Positions 9,915 through 24,400 of a stretch of 64,000 bases of DNA are shown piece after piece. The notes beneath the pieces are model-generated. The model was not told the DNA's origin. It was given only the letters and a program-made list of their open reading frames with translations, and did not search any database. The stretch covers positions 51,754-115,753 of the forward strand of contig CASHSZ010000090.1 of assembly GCA_949358305.1 (NCBI GenBank), written 5' to 3'. Position 1 is the stretch's first letter. Each line of letters opens with the position of its first letter. The translations under genes and the position numbers were made by a program. The stretch is from Strigamia acuminata (lineage: Eukaryota; Arthropoda; Chilopoda; Geophilomorpha; Linotaeniidae).

Positions 9915-12900
9915 GCGCTAAGTCAACTGCGATGTGAAATGAGCTCAAAATTTTTTTTTCAAAATTTAATGCTTGGGTGTTGCTAAAACTTATATTGAAG
10001 GCTTCTACTAAGGTTTAAACACTATTTCTGAACATTCAGAGACATTGGTCTTATGGTGTTTGTGCTAAGTCAACTGTGATGAGATCAAAAGTCTATTCTC
10101 CCAAATCATCGGTTGGATGTTTCTAAAACTTACATTGGAGCCTTCTACTAAGGTTTAAACACTATTTCTGAACATTCAGAGACATTGGTCTTGTGGTGTT
10201 TGTGCTAAGTCAACTGTGATGAGATCAAAAGTCTATTCTCCCAAATCATTGGTTGGATGTTTCTAAAACTTACATTGGAGCCTTCTACTAAGGTTTAAAC
10301 ACTATTTCTGAACATTCAGAGACATTGGTCTTGTGGTGTTTGTGCTAAGTCAACTGTGATGAGATCAAAAGTCTATTCTCCCAAATCATCGGTTGAATGT
10401 TTCTAAAACTTACATTGGAGCCTTCTACTAAGGTTTAAACACTATTTCTGAACATTCAGAGACATTGGTCTTGTGGTGTTTGTGCTAAGTCAACTGTGAT
10501 GAGATCAAAAGTCTATTCTCCCAAATCATCGGTTGGATGTTTCTAAAACTTACATTGGAGCCTTCTACTAAGGTTTAAACACTATTTCTGAACATTTAGA
10601 GACATTGGTCTTGTGGTGTTTGTGCTAAGTCAACTGCGATGTGAAATAAGCTCAAAATTTTTTTTTCAAAATTTATTGCTTGGGTGTTGCTAAAACTTAC
10701 ATTGAAGGCTTCTACTAAGGTTTAAACACTATTTCTAAACATTCAGAGACATTGGTCTTGTGGTGTTTGTGCTAAGTCAACTGTGATGAGATCAAAAGTC
10801 TATTCTCCCAAATCGTCGGTTGGATGTTTCTAAAACTTACATTGGAGCCTTCTACTAAGGTTTAAACACTATTTCTGAACATTCAGAGACATTGGTCTTG
10901 TGGTGTTTGTGCTAAGTCAACTGCAATGTGAAATAAGCTCAAAATTTTTTTTTCAAAGTTTATTGCTTGGGTGTTGCTAAAACTTACATTGAAGGCTTCT
11001 ACTAAGGTTTAAACACTATTTCTAAACATTCAGAGACATTGGTCTTGTGGTGTTTGTGCTAAGTCAACTGTGATGAGATCAAAAGTCTATTCTCCCAAAT
11101 CATCGGTTGGATGTTTCTAAAACTTACATTGGAGCCTTCTACTAAGGTTTAAACACTATTTCTGAACATTCAGAGACATTGGACTTGTGGTGTTTGTGCT
11201 AAGTCAACTGCGATGTGAAATGAGCTCAAAATTTTTTTTTCAAAATTTATTGCTTGGGTGTTGCTAAAACTTATATTGAAGGCTTCTACTAAGGTTTAAA
11301 CACTATTTCTGAACATTCAGAGACATTGGTCTTGTGGTGTTTGTGCTAAGTCAACTGTGATGAGATCAAAAGTCTATTCTCCCAAATCATCGGTTGGATG
11401 TTTCTAAAACTTACATTGGAGCCTTCTACTAAGGTTTAAACACTATTTCTGAACATTCAGAGACATTGGTCTTATGGTGTTTGTGCTAAGTCAACTGTGA
11501 TGAGATCAAAAGTCTATTCTCCCAAATCATCGGTTGGATGTTTCTAAAACTTACATTGGAGCCTTCTACTAAGGTTTAAACACTATTTCTGAACATTCAG
11601 AGACATTGGTCTTGTGGTGTTTGTGCTAAGTCAACTGTGATGAGATCAAAAGTCTATTCTCCCAAATCATTGGTTGGATGTTTCTAAAACTTACATTGGA
11701 GCCTTCTACTAAGGTTTAAACACTATTTCTGAACATTCAGAGACATTGGTCTTGTGGTGTTTGTGCTAAGTCAACTGTGATGAGATCAAAAGTCTATTCT
11801 CCCAAATCATCGGTTGAATGTTTCTAAAACTTACATTGGAGCCTTCTACTAAGGTTTAAACACTATTTCTGAACATTCAGAGACATTGGTCTTGTGGTGT
11901 TTGTGCTAAGTCAACTGTGATGAGATCAAAAGTCTATTCTCCCAAATCATCGGTTGGATGTTTCTAAAACTTACATTGGAGCCTTCTACTAAGGTTTAAA
12001 CACTATTTCTGAACATTTAGAGACATTGGTCTTGTGGTGTTTGTGCTAAGTCAACTGCGATGTGAAATAAGCTCAAAATTTTTTTTTCAAAATTTATTGC
12101 TTGGGTGTTGCTAAAACTTACATTGAAGGCTTCTACTAAGGTTTAAACACTATTTCTAAACATTCAGAGACATTGGTCTTGTGGTGTTTGTGCTAAGTCA
12201 ACTGTGATGAGATCAAAAGTCTATTCTCCCAAATCATCGGTTGGATGTTTCTAAAACTTACATTGGAGCCTTCTACTAAGGTTTAAACACTATTTCTGAA
12301 CATTCAGAGACATTGGACTTGTGGTGTTTGTGCTAAGTCAACTGCGATGTGAAATGAGCTCAAAATTTTTTTTTCAAAATTTATTGCTTGGGTGTTGCTA
12401 AAACTTATATTGAAGGCTTCTACTAAGGTTTAAACACTATTTCTGAACATTCAGAGACATTGGTCTTGTGGTGTTTGTGCTAAGTCAACTGCGATGTGAA
12501 ATGAGCTCAAAATTTTTTTTTCAAAATTTAATGCTTGGGTGTTGCTAAAACTTATATTGAAGGCTTCTACTAAGGTTTAAACACTATTTCTGAACATTCA
12601 GAGACATTGGTCTTATGGTGTTTGTGCTAAGTCAACTGTGATGAGATCAAAAGTCTATTCTCCCAAATCATCGGTTGGATGTTTCTAAAACTTACATTGG
12701 AGCCTTCTACTAAGGTTTAAACACTATTTCTGAACATTCAGAGACATTGGTCTTGTGGTGTTTGTGCTAAGTCAACTGTGATGAGATCAAAAGTCTATTC
12801 TCCCAAATCATTGGTTGGATGTTTCTAAAACTTACATTGGAGCCTTCTACTAAGGTTTAAACACTATTTCTGAACATTCAGAGACATTGGTCTTGTGGTG

Positions 12901-15900
12901 TTTGTGCTAAGTCAACTGTGATGAGATCAAAAGTCTATTCTCCCAAATCATCGGTTGAATGTTTCTAAAACTTACATTGGAGCCTTCTACTAAGGTTTAA
13001 ACACTATTTCTGAACATTCAGAGACATTGGTCTTGTGGTGTTTGTGCTAAGTCAACTGTGATGAGATCAAAAGTCTATTCTCCCAAATCATCGGTTGGAT
13101 GTTTCTAAAACTTACATTGGAGCCTTCTACTAAGATTTAAACACTATTTCTGAACATTTAGAGACATTGGTCTTGTGGTGTTTGTGCTAAGTCAACTGCG
13201 ATGTGAAATAAGCTCAAAATTTTTTTTTCAAAATTTATTGCTTGGGTGTTGCTAAAACTTACATTGAAGGCTTCTACTAAGGTTTAAACACTATTTCTAA
13301 ACATTCAGAGACATTGGTCTTGTGGTGTTTGTGCTAAGTCAACTGTGATGAGATCAAAAGTCTATTCTCCCAAATCATCGGTTGGATGTTTCTAAAACTT
13401 ACATTGGAGCCTTCTACTAAGGTTTAAACACTATTTCTGAACATTCAGAGACATTGGACTTGTGGTGTTTGTGCTAAGTCAACTGCGATGTGAAATGAGC
13501 TCAAAATTTTTTTTTCAAAATTTATTGCTTGGGTGTTGCTAAAACTTATATTGAAGGCTTCTACTAAGGTTTAAACACTATTTCTGAACATTCAGAGACA
13601 TTGGTCTTGTGGTGTTTGTGCTAAGTCAACTGCGATGTGAAATGAGCTCAAAATTTTTTTTTCAAAATTTAATGCTTGGGTGTTGCTAAAACTTATATTG
13701 AAGGCTTCTACTAAGGTTTAAACACTATTTCTGAACATTCAGAGACATTGGTCTTGTGGTGTTTGTGCTAAGTCAACTGTGATGAGATCAAAAGTCTATT
13801 CTCCCAAATCATCGGTTGGATGTTTCTAAAACTTACATTGGAGCCTTCTACTAAGGTTTAAACACTATTTCTGAACATTTAGAGACATTGGTCTTGTGGT
13901 GTTTGTGCTAAGTCAACTGCGATGTGAAATAAGCTCAAAATTTTTTTTTCAAAATTTATTGCTTGAGTGTTGCTAAAACTTATATTGAAGGCTTCTACTA
14001 AGGTTTAAACACTATTTCTGAACATTCAGAGACATTGGTCTTGTGGTATTTGTGCTAAGTCAACTGCGATGTGAAATGAGCTCAAAATTTTTTTTTCAAA
14101 ATTTAATGCTTGGGTGTTGCTAAAACTTATATTGAAGGCTTCTACTAAGGTTTAAACACTATTTCTGAACATTCAGAGACATTGGTCTTGTGGTGGTGTT
14201 TGTGCTAAGTCAACTGTGATGAGATCAAAAGTCTATTCTCCCAAATCATCGGTTGGATGTTTCTAAAACTTACATTGGAGCCTTCTACTAAGGTTTAAAC
14301 ACTATTTCTGAACATTCAGAGACATTGGTCTTGTGGTGTTTGTGCTAAGTCAACTGTGATGAGATCAAAAGTCTATTCTCCCAAATCATTGGTTGGATGT
14401 TTCTAAAACTTACATTGGAGCCTTCTACTAAGGTTTAAACACTATTTCTGAACATTCAGAGACATTGGTCTTGTGGTGTTTGTGCTAAGTCAACTGTGAT
14501 GAGATCAAAAGTCTATTCTCCCAAATCATCGGTTGAATGTTTCTAAAACTTACATTGGAGCCTTCTACTAAGGTTTAAACACTATTTCTGAACATTCAGA
14601 GACATTGGTCTTGTGGTGTTTGTGCTAAGTCAACTGTGATGAGATCAAAAGTCTATTCTCCCAAATCATCGGTTGGATGTTTCTAAAACTTACATTGGAG
14701 CCTTCTACTAAGGTTTAAACACTATTTCTGAACATTTAGAGACATTGGTCTTGTGGTGTTTGTGCTAAGTCAACTGCGATGTGAAATAAGCTCAAAATTT
14801 TTTTTTCAAAATTTATTGCTTGGGTGTTGCTAAAACTTACATTGAAGGCTTCTACTAAGGTTTAAACACTATTTCTAAACATTCAGAGACATTGGTCTTG
14901 TGGTGTTTGTGCTAAGTCAACTGTGATGAGATCAAAAGTCTATTCTCCCAAATCATCGGTTGGATGTTTCTAAAACTTACATTGGAGCCTTCTACTAAGG
15001 TTTAAACACTATTTCTGAACATTCAGAGACATTGGACTTGTGGTGTTTGTGCTAAGTCAACTGCGATGTGAAATGAGCTCAAAATTTTTTTTTCAAAATT
15101 TATTGCTTGGGTGTTGCTAAAACTTATATTGAAGGCTTCTACTAAGGTTTAAACACTATTTCTGAACATTCAGAGACATTGGTCTTGTGGTGTTTGTGCT
15201 AAGTCAACTGCGATGTGAAATGAGCTCAAAATTTTTTTTTCAAAATTTAATGCTTGGGTGTTGCTAAAACTTATATTGAAGGCTTCTACTAAGGTTTAAA
15301 CACTATTTCTGAACATTCAGAGACATTGGTCTTGTGGTGTTTGTGCTAAGTCAACTGTGATGAGATCAAAAGTCTATTCTCCCAAATCATCGGTTGGATG
15401 TTTCTAAAACTTACATTGGAGCCTTCTACTAAGGTTTAAACACTATTTCTGAACATTTAGAGACATTGGTCTTGTGGTGTTTGTGCTAAGTCAACTGCGA
15501 TGTGAAATAAGCTCAAAATTTTTTTTTCAAAATTTATTGCTTGAGTGTTGCTAAAACTTATATTGAAGGCTTCTACTAAGGTTTAAACACTATTTCTGAA
15601 CATTCAGAGACATTGGTCTTGTGGTATTTGTGCTAAGTCAACTGCGATGTGAAATGAGCTCAAAATTTTTTTTTCAAAATTTAATGCTTGGGTGTTGCTA
15701 AAACTTATATTGAAGGCTTCTACTAAGGTTTAAACACTATTTCTGAACATTCAGAGACATTGGTCTTGTGGCGGTGTTTGTGCTAAGTCAACTGTGATGA
15801 GATCAAAAGTCTATTCTCCCAAATCATCGGTTGGATGTTTCTAAAACTTACATTGGAGCCTTCTACTAAGGTTTAAACACTATTTCTGAACATTCAGAGA

Positions 15901-18900
15901 CATTGGTCTTGTGGTGTTTGTGCTAAGTCAACTGTGATGAGATCAAAAGTCTATTCTCCCAAATCATCGGTTGGATGTTTCTAAAACTTACATTGGAGCC
16001 TTCTACTAAGGTTTAAACACTATTTCTGAACATTCAGAGACATTGGTCTTGTGGTGTTTGTGCTAAGTCAACTGTGATGAGATCAAAAGTCTATTCTCCC
16101 AAATCATTGGTTGGATGTTTCTAAAACTTACATTGGAGCCTTCTACTAAGGTTTAAACACTATTTCTGAACATTCAGAGACATTGGTCTTGTGGTGTTTG
16201 TGCTAAGTCAACTGTGATGAGATCAAAAGTCTATTCTCCCAAATCATCGGTTGGATGTTTCTAAAACTTACATTGGAGCCTTCTACTAAGGTTTAAACAC
16301 TATTTCTGAACATTTAGAGACATTGGTCTTGTGGTGTTTGTGCTAAGTCAACTGCGATGTGAAATAAGCTCAAAATTTTTTTTTCAAAATTTATTGCTTG
16401 GGTGTTGCTAAAACTTACATTGAAGGCTTCTACTAAGGTTTAAACACTATTTCTAAACATTCAGAGACATTGGTCTTGTGGTGTTTGTGCTAAGTCAACT
16501 GTGATGAGATCAAAAGTCTATTCTCCCAAATCATCGGTTGGATGTTTCTAAAACTTACATTGGAGCCTTCTACTAAGGTTTAAACACTATTTCTGAACAT
16601 TTAGAGACATTGGTCTTGTGGTGTTTGTGCTAAGTCAACTGCGATGTGAAATAAGCTCAAAATTTTTTTTTCAAAATTTATTGCTTGGGTGTTGCTAAAA
16701 CTTACATTGAAGGCTTCTACTAAGGTTTAAACACTATTTCTAAACATTCAGAGACATTGGTCTTGTGGTGTTTGTGCTAAGTCAACTGTGATGAGATCAA
16801 AAGTCTATTCTCCCAAATCATCGGTTGGATGTTTCTAAAACTTACATTGGAGCCTTCTACTAAGGTTTAAACACTATTTCTGAACATTTAGAGACATTGG
16901 TCTTGTGGTGTTTGTGCTAAGTCAACTGCGATGTGAAATAAGCTCAAAATTTTTTTTTCAAAATTTATTGCTTGAGTGTTGCTAAAACTTATATTGAAGG
17001 CTTCTACTAAGGTTTAAACACTATTTCTGAACATTCAGAGACATTGGTCTTGTGGTATTTGTGCTAAGTCAACTGCGATGTGAAATGAGCTCAAAATTTT
17101 TTTTTCAAAATTTAATGCTTGGGTGTTGCTAAAACTTATATTGAAGGCTTCTACTAAGGTTTAAACACTATTTCTGAACATTCAGAGACATTGGTCTTGT
17201 GGTGTTTGTGCTAAGTCAACTGTGATGAGATCAAAAGTCTATTCTCCCAAATCATCGGTTGGATGTTTCTAAAACTTACATTGGAGCCTTCTACTAAGGT
17301 TTAAACACTATTTCTGAACATTCAGAGACATTGGTCTTATGGTGTTTGTGCTAAGTCAACTGTGATGAGATCAAAAGTCTATTCTCCCAAATCATCGGTT
17401 GGATGTTTCTAAAACTTACATTGGAGCCTTCTACTAAGGTTTAAACACTATTTCTGAACATTCAGAGACATTGGTCTTGTGGTGTTTGTGCTAAGTCAAC
17501 TGTGATGAGATCAAAAGTCTATTCTCCCAAATCATCGGTTGAATGTTTCTAAAACTTACATTGGAGCCTTCTACTAAGGTTTAAACACTATTTCTGAACA
17601 TTCAGAGACATTGGTCTTGTGGTGTTTGTGCTAAGTCAACTGTGATGAGATCAAAAGTCTATTCTCCCAAATCATCGGTTGGATGTTTCTAAAACTTACA
17701 TTGGAGCCTTCTACTAAGGTTTAAACACTATTTCTGAACATTCAGAGACATTGGTCTTGTGGTGTTTGTGCTAAGTCAACTGCGATGTGAAATAAGCTCA
17801 AAATTTTTTTTTCAAAATTTATTGCTTGGGTGTTGCTAAAACTTACATTGAAGGCTTCTACTAAGGTTTAAACACTATTTCTAAACATTCAGAGACATTG
17901 GTCTTGTGGTGTTTGTGCTAAGTCAACTGTGATGAGATCAAAAGTCTATTCTCCCAAATCATCGGTTGGATGTTTCTAAAACTTACATTGGAGCCTTCTA
18001 CTAAGGTTAAAACACTATTTCTGAACATTCAGAGACATTGGTCTTGTGGTGTTTGTGCTAAGTCAACTGCGATGAGATCAAAAGTCTATTCTCCCAAATC
18101 ATTGGTTGGATGTTTCTAAAACTTACATTGGAGCCTTCTACTAAGGTTTAAACACTATTTCTGAACATTCAGAGACATTGGTCTTGTGGTGTTTGTGCTA
18201 AGTCAACTGTGATGAGATCAAAAGTCTATTCTCCCAAATCATCGGTTGGATGTTTCTAAAACTTACATTGGAGCCTTCTACTAAGGTTTAAACACTATTT
18301 CTGAACATTTAGAGACATTGGTCTTGTGGTGTTTGTGCTAAGTCAACTGCGATGTGAAATAAGCTCAAAATTTTTTTTTCAAAATTTATTGCTTGGGTGT
18401 TGCTAAAACTTACATTGAAGGCTTCTACTAAGGTTTAAACACTATTTCTAAACATTCAGAGACATTGGTCTTGTGGTGTTTGTGCTAAGTCAACTGTGAT
18501 GAGATCAAAAGTCTATTCTCCCAAATCATCGGTTGGATGTTTCTAAAACTTACATTGGAGCCCTCTACTAAGGTTTAAACACTATTTCTGAACATTCAGA
18601 GACATTGGACTTGTGGTGTTTGTGCTAAGTCAACTGCGATGTGAAATGAGCTCAAAATTTTTTTTTCAAAATTTATTGCTTGGGTGTTGCTAAAACTTAT
18701 ATTGAAGGCTTCTACTAAGGTTTAAACACTATTTCTGAACATTCAGAGACATTGGTCTTGTGGTGTTTGTGCTAAGTCAACTGCGATGTGAAATGAGCTC
18801 AAAATTTTTTTTTCAAAATTTAATGCTTGGGTGTTGCTAAAACTTATATTGAAGGCTTCTACTAAGGTTTAAACACTATTTCTGAACATTCAGAGACATT

Positions 18901-20881
18901 GGACTTGTGGTGTTTGTGCTAAGCCAACTGTGATGAGATCAAAAGTCTATTCTCCCAAATCATCGGTTGGATGTTTCTAAAACTTACATTGGAGCCTTCT
19001 ACTAAGGTTTAAACACTATTTCTGAACATTCAGAGACATTGGTCTTATGGTGTTTGTGCTAAGTCAACTGTGATGAGATCAAAAGTCTATTCTCCCAAAT
19101 CATCGGTTGGATGTTTCTAAAACTTACATTGGAGCCTTCTACTAAGGTTTAAACACTATTTCTGAACATTCAGAGACATTGGTCTTGTGGTGTTTGTGCT
19201 AAGTCAACTGTGATGAGATCAAAAGTCTATTCTCCCAAATCATTGGTTGGATGTTTCTAAAACTTACATTGGAGCCTTCTACTAAGGTTTAAACACTATT
19301 TCTGAACATTCAGAGACATTGGTCTTGTGGTGTTTGTGCTAAGTCAACTGTGATGAGATCAAAAGTCTATTCTCCCAAATCATCGGTTGGATGTTTCTAA
19401 AACTTACATTGGAGCCTTCTACTAAGGTTTAAACACTATTTCTGAACATTTAGAGACATTGGTCTTGTGGTGTTTGTGCTAAGTCAACTGCGATGTAAAA
19501 TAAGCTCAAAATTTTTTTTTCAAAATTTATTGCTTGGGTGTTGCTAAAACTTACATTGAAGGCTTCTACTAAGGTTTAAACACTATTTCTAAACATTCAG
19601 AGACATTGGTCTTGTGGTGTTTGTGCTAAGTCAACTGTGATGAGATCAAAAGTCTATTCTCCCAAATCATCGGTTGGATGTTTCTAAAACTTACATTGGA
19701 GCCTTCTACTAAGGTTTAAACACTATTTCTGAACATTTAGAGACATTGGTCTTGTGGTGTTTGTGCTAAGTCAACTGTGATGAGATCAAAAGTCTATTCT
19801 CCCAAATCATCGGTTGAATGTTTCTAAAACTTACATTGGAGCCTTCTACTAAGGTTTAAACACTATTTCTGAACATTCAGAGACATTGGTCTTGTGGTGT
19901 TTGTGCTAAGTCAACTGTGATGAGATCAAAAGTCTATTCTCCCAAATCATCGGTTGGATGTTTCTAAAACTTACATTGGAGCCTTCTACTAAGGTTTAAA
20001 CACTATTTCTGAACATTTAGAGACATTGGTCTTGTGGTGTTTGTGCTAAGTCAACTGCGATGTGAAATAAGCTCAAAATTTTTTTTTCAAAATTTATTGC
20101 TTGGGTGTTGCTAAAACTTACATTGAAGGCTTCTACTAAGGTTTAAACACTATTTCTAAACATTCAGAGACATTGGTCTTGTGGTGTTTGTGCTAAGTCA
20201 ACTGTGATGAGATCAAAAGTCTATTCTCCCAAATCATCGGTTGGATGTTTCTAAAACTTACATTGGAGCCTTCTACTAAGGTTTAAACACTATTTCTGAA
20301 CATTTAGAGACATTGGTCTTGTGGTGTTTGTGCTAAGTCAACTGCGATGTGAAATAAGCTCAAAATTTTTTTTTCAAAATTTATTACTTGGGTGTTGCTA
20401 AAACTTACATTGAAGGCTTCTACTAAGGTTTAAACACTATTTCTAAACATTCAGAGACATTGGTCTTGTGGTGTTTGTGCTAAGTCAACTGTGATGAGAT
20501 CAAAAGTCTATTCTCCCAAATCATCGGTTGGATGTTTCTAAAACTTACATTGGAGCCTTCTACTAAGGTTTAAACACTATTTCTGAACATTTAGAGACAT
20601 TGGTCTTGTGGTGTTTGTGCTAAGTCAACTGTGATGAGATCAAAAGTCTATTCTCCCAAATCATCGGTTGAATGTTTCTAAAACTTACATTGGAGCCTTC
20701 TACTAAGGTTTAAACACTATTTCTGAACATTCAGAGACATTGGTCTTGTGGTGTTTGTGCTAAGTCAACTGTGATGAGATCAAAAGTCTATTCTCCCAAA
20801 TCATCGGTTGGATGTTTCTAAAACTTACATTGGAGCCTTCTACTAAGGTTTAAACACTATTTCTGAACATTTAGAGACATT
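9915..20881 (+). repeat. Satellite array, segment 1 (140/147-bp monomers)
   Basis: Tandem monomers share a 3' half (about ACTTA[C/T]ATTG...CTTCTACTAAGGTTTAAACACTATTTCT...TTGGTCTTGTGGTGTTTGTGCTAAGTCAACTG, given here in pieces). Type A continues TGATGAGATCAAAAGTC and is 140 bp (for example starts 10062, 10202, 10342, 10482). Type B continues CGATGTGAAAT[A/G]AGCTC plus a run of nine T and is 147 bp (10622-10768). The order A-A-A-A-B-A-B-B recurs as a 1141-bp higher-order repeat with starts at 11483, 12624 and 14202. Variants include CGGTTGG, TTGGTTGG and CGGTTGAA in A, and TTATTGCTTGGG or TTAATGCTTGGG in B. About 77 monomers. No gene is present. Confidence 0.97.
11483..12623 (+). repeat. Higher-order repeat unit of the satellite (1141 bp, eight monomers)
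   Basis: Five 140-bp A monomers and three 147-bp B monomers sum to 1141 bp. The order is A(CGGTTGG) A(TTGGTTGG) A(CGGTTGAA) A(ending ACATTTAG) B(AATAAGC) A(then GGACTTG) B(AATGAGC, TTATTGC) B(AATGAGC, TTAATGC). The same order follows at 12624 and again at 14202; the spacing 14202 to 15343 is also 1141. The unit at 10062 is a 1421-bp version with two extra A-length steps. Confidence 0.85.
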
Positions 20882-21428
20882 AGTGAGTTTGCGGTTGCCA
20901 ATTGTTCCTTATAATTATGAGTTACAAGCTCATAATTATAAAATTGGACTTATAACATAACGTAACTCCTCAATTTTTACACTATTTTGTAAAATAAGGG
21001 AGCCAATCAGATCGCTTAACACTATTTTAAGCTCCTCCCACTATTGCAAATGGCGCTGATGGTGCTAATAGAAATTCAAAATGGCTGCCTGACCTGTTTC
21101 AACAATCAGCCTCAATCACAATTTCTTTCTGCCATCGAAGGATAGAAACAACTAAACTCATTCCAGGTAAGCAAATAAATGAACTGGAAGACAATTTCAT
21201 GTCTGAAAACTGTCAAATTAGTAAAACTACAGATTTTCATTTTCTTTTGCATATGGATTTGTTCTACCATTACATGCAAGAGATTTGTACTGTTCACATG
21301 GTATTTATAAGTATAATTTATAAAATATTTATTGTACCGCAAGTGCCTATTTCAAGAAGGAATTATAATTATAATTATGAGCTTGTAACTCATAATTATA
21401 AGGAACAATTGGCAACCGCAAACTCACT
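20882..21428. mobile_element. 547-bp non-autonomous TIR element (MITE-like), copy 1
   Basis: It has perfect 60-bp terminal inverted repeats beginning AGTGAGTTTGCGGTTGCC and ending in the reverse complement ...CGCAAACTCACT. It is flanked by ATT (20879-20881 and 21429-21431), which restores the uninterrupted monomer GACATTGGTC when the element is removed. Each TIR contains an internal palindrome: a 13-bp stem TTATAATTATGAG / CTCATAATTATAA around a 7-nt loop. Inside are a CCAAT-box-like AGCCAATCAG and two small hairpins. Short stop-free stretches inside (minus 76 codons, plus 84 codons) show no domain. No transposase is present, so mobility would need a partner. The superfamily is not clear: a 3-bp ATT duplication does not fit a single well-known class. 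Confidence 0.9.
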
Positions 21429-24400
21429 ATTGGTCTTGTGGTGTTTGTGCTAAGTCAACTGCGATGTGAAATAAGCTCAAAATTTTTTTTTCAAAATTTA
21501 TTGCTTGGGTGTTGCTAAAACTTACATTGAAGGCTTCTACTAAGGTTTAAACACTATTTCTAAACATTCAGAGACATTGGTCTTGTGGTGTTTGTGCTAA
21601 GTCAACTGTGATGAGATCAAAAGTCTATTCTCCCAAATCATCGGTTGGATGTTTCTAAAACTTACATTGGAGCCTTCTACTAAGGTTTAAACACTATTTC
21701 TGAACATTCAGAGACATTGGACTTGTGGTGTTTGTGCTAAGTCAACTGCGATGTGAAATGAGCTCAAAATTTTTTTTTCAAAATTTATTGCTTGGGTGTT
21801 GCTAAAACTTATATTGAAGGCTTCTACTAAGGTTTAAACACTATTTCTGAACATTCAGAGACATTGGTCTTGTGGTGTTTGTGCTAAGTCAACTGCGATG
21901 TGAAATGAGCTCAAAATTTTTTTTTCAAAATTTAATGCTTGGGTGTTGCTAAAACTTATATTGAAGGCTTCTACTAAGGTTTAAACACTATTTCTGAACA
22001 TTCAGAGACATTGGACTTGTGGTGTTTGTGCTAAGTCAACTGTGATGAGATCAAAAGTCTATTCTCCCAAATCATTGGTTGGATGTTTCTAAAACTTACA
22101 TTGGAGCCTTCTACTAAGGTTTAAACACTATTTCTGAACATTCAGAGACATTGGTCTTGTGGTGTTTGTGCTAAGTCAACTGTGATGAGATCAAAAGTCT
22201 ATTCTCCCAAATCATCGGTTGGATGTTTCTAAAACTTACATTGGAGCCTTCTACTAAGGTTTAAACACTACTTCTGAACATTTAGAGACATTGGTCTTGT
22301 GGTGTTTGTGCTAAGTCAGCGATGTGAAATAAGCTCAAAATTTTTTTTTCAAAATTTATTGCTTGGGTGTTGCTAAAACTTACATTGAAGGCTTCTACTA
22401 AGGTTTAAACACTATTTCTAAACATTCAGAGACATTGGTCCTGTGGTGTTTGTGCTAAGTCAACTGTGATGAGATCAAAAGTCTATTCTCCCAAATCATC
22501 GGTTGGATGTTTCTAAAACTTACATTGGAGCCTTCTACTAAGGTTTAAACACTATTTCTGAACATTTAGAGACATTGGTCTTGTGGTGTTTGTGCTAAGT
22601 CAACTGCGATGTGAAATAAGCTCAAAATTTTTTTTTCAAAATTTATTGCTTGAGTGTTGCTAAAACTTATATTGAAGGCTTCTACTAAGGTTTAAACACT
22701 ATTTCTGAACATTCAGAGACATTGGTCTTGTGGTATTTGTGCTAAGTCAACTGCGATGTGAAATGAGCTCAAAATTTTTTTTTCAAAATTTAATGCTTGG
22801 GTGTTGCTAAAACTTATATTGAAGGCTTCTACTAAGGTTTAAACACTATTTCTGAACATACAGAGACATTGGACTTGTGGTGTTTGTGCTAAGTAACTGT
22901 GATGAGATCAAAAGTCTATTCTCCCAAATCATTGCTTGGATGTTGCTAAAACTTACATTGAAGGCTTCTACTAAGGTTTAAACACTATTTCTGAACATTC
23001 AGAGACATTGGTCTTGTGGTGTTTGTGCTAAGTCAACTGTGATGAGATCAAAAGTCTATTCTCCCAAATCATCGGTTGGATGTTTCTAAAACTTACATTG
23101 GAGCCTTCTACTAAGGTTTAAACACTATTTCTGAACATTCAGAGACATTGGTCTTATGGTGTTTGTGCTAAGTCAACTGTGATGAGATCAAAAGTCTATT
23201 CTCCCAAATCATCGGTTGGATGTTTCTAAAACTTACATTGGAGCCTTCTACTAAGGTTTAAACACTATTTCTGAACATTCAGAGACATTGGTCTTGTGGT
23301 GTTTGTGCTAAGTCAACTGTGATGAGATCAAAAGTCTATTCTCCCAAATCATCGGTTGAATGTTTCTAAAACTTACATTGGAGCCTTCTACTAAGGTTTA
23401 AACACTATTTCTGAACATTCAGAGACATTGGTCTTGTGGTGTTTGTGCTAAGTCAACTGTGATGAGATCAAAAGTCTATTCTCCCAAATCATCGGTTGGA
23501 TGTTTCTAAAACTTACATTGGAGCCTTCTACTAAGGTTTAAACACTATTTCTGAACATTCAGAGACATTGGTCTTGTGGTGTTTGTGCTAAGTCAACTGC
23601 GATGTGAAATAAGCTCAAAATTTTTTTTTCAAAATTTATTGCTTGGGTGTTGCTAAAACTTACATTGAAGGCTTCTACTAAGGTTTAAACACTATTTCTA
23701 AACATTCAGAGACATTGGTCTTGTGGTGTTTGTGCTAAGTCAACTGTGATGAGATCAAAAGTCTATTCTCCCAAATCATCGGTTGGATGTTTCTAAAACT
23801 TACATTGGAGCCTTCTACTAAGGTTTAAACACTATTTCTGAACATTTAGAGACATTGGTCTTGTGGTGTTTGTGCTAAGTCAACTGTGATGAGATCAAAA
23901 GTCTATTCTCCCAAATCATCGGTTGAATGTTTCTAAAACTTACATTGGAGCCTTCTACTAAGGTTTAAACACTATTTCTGAACATTCAGAGACATTGGTC
24001 TTGTGGTGTTTGTGCTAAGTCAACTGTGATGAGATCAAAAGTCTATTCTCCCAAATCATCGGTTGGATGTTTCTAAAACTTACATTGGAGCCTTCTACTA
24101 AGGTTTAAACACTATTTCTGAACATTTAGAGACATTGGTCTTGTGGTGTTTGTGCTAAGTCAACTGCGATGTGAAATAAGCTCAAAATTTTTTTTTCAAA
24201 ATTTATTGCTTGAGTGTTGCTAAAACTTATATTGAAGGCTTCTACTAAGGTTTAAACACTATTTCTGAACATTCAGAGACATTGGTCTTGTGGTATTTGT
24301 GCTAAGTCAACTGCGATGTGAAATGAGCTCAAAATTTTTTTTTCAAAATTTAATGCTTGGGTGTTGCTAAAACTTATATTGAAGGCTTCTACTAAGGTTT

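Noticed and set aside
21112-21453. Short ORFs (76 and 84 codons) conserved in both 547-bp elements
   Set aside because: The copies are about 99% identical, so conservation is uninformative. The plus frame runs into the TIR and satellite, and no domain is recognisable.
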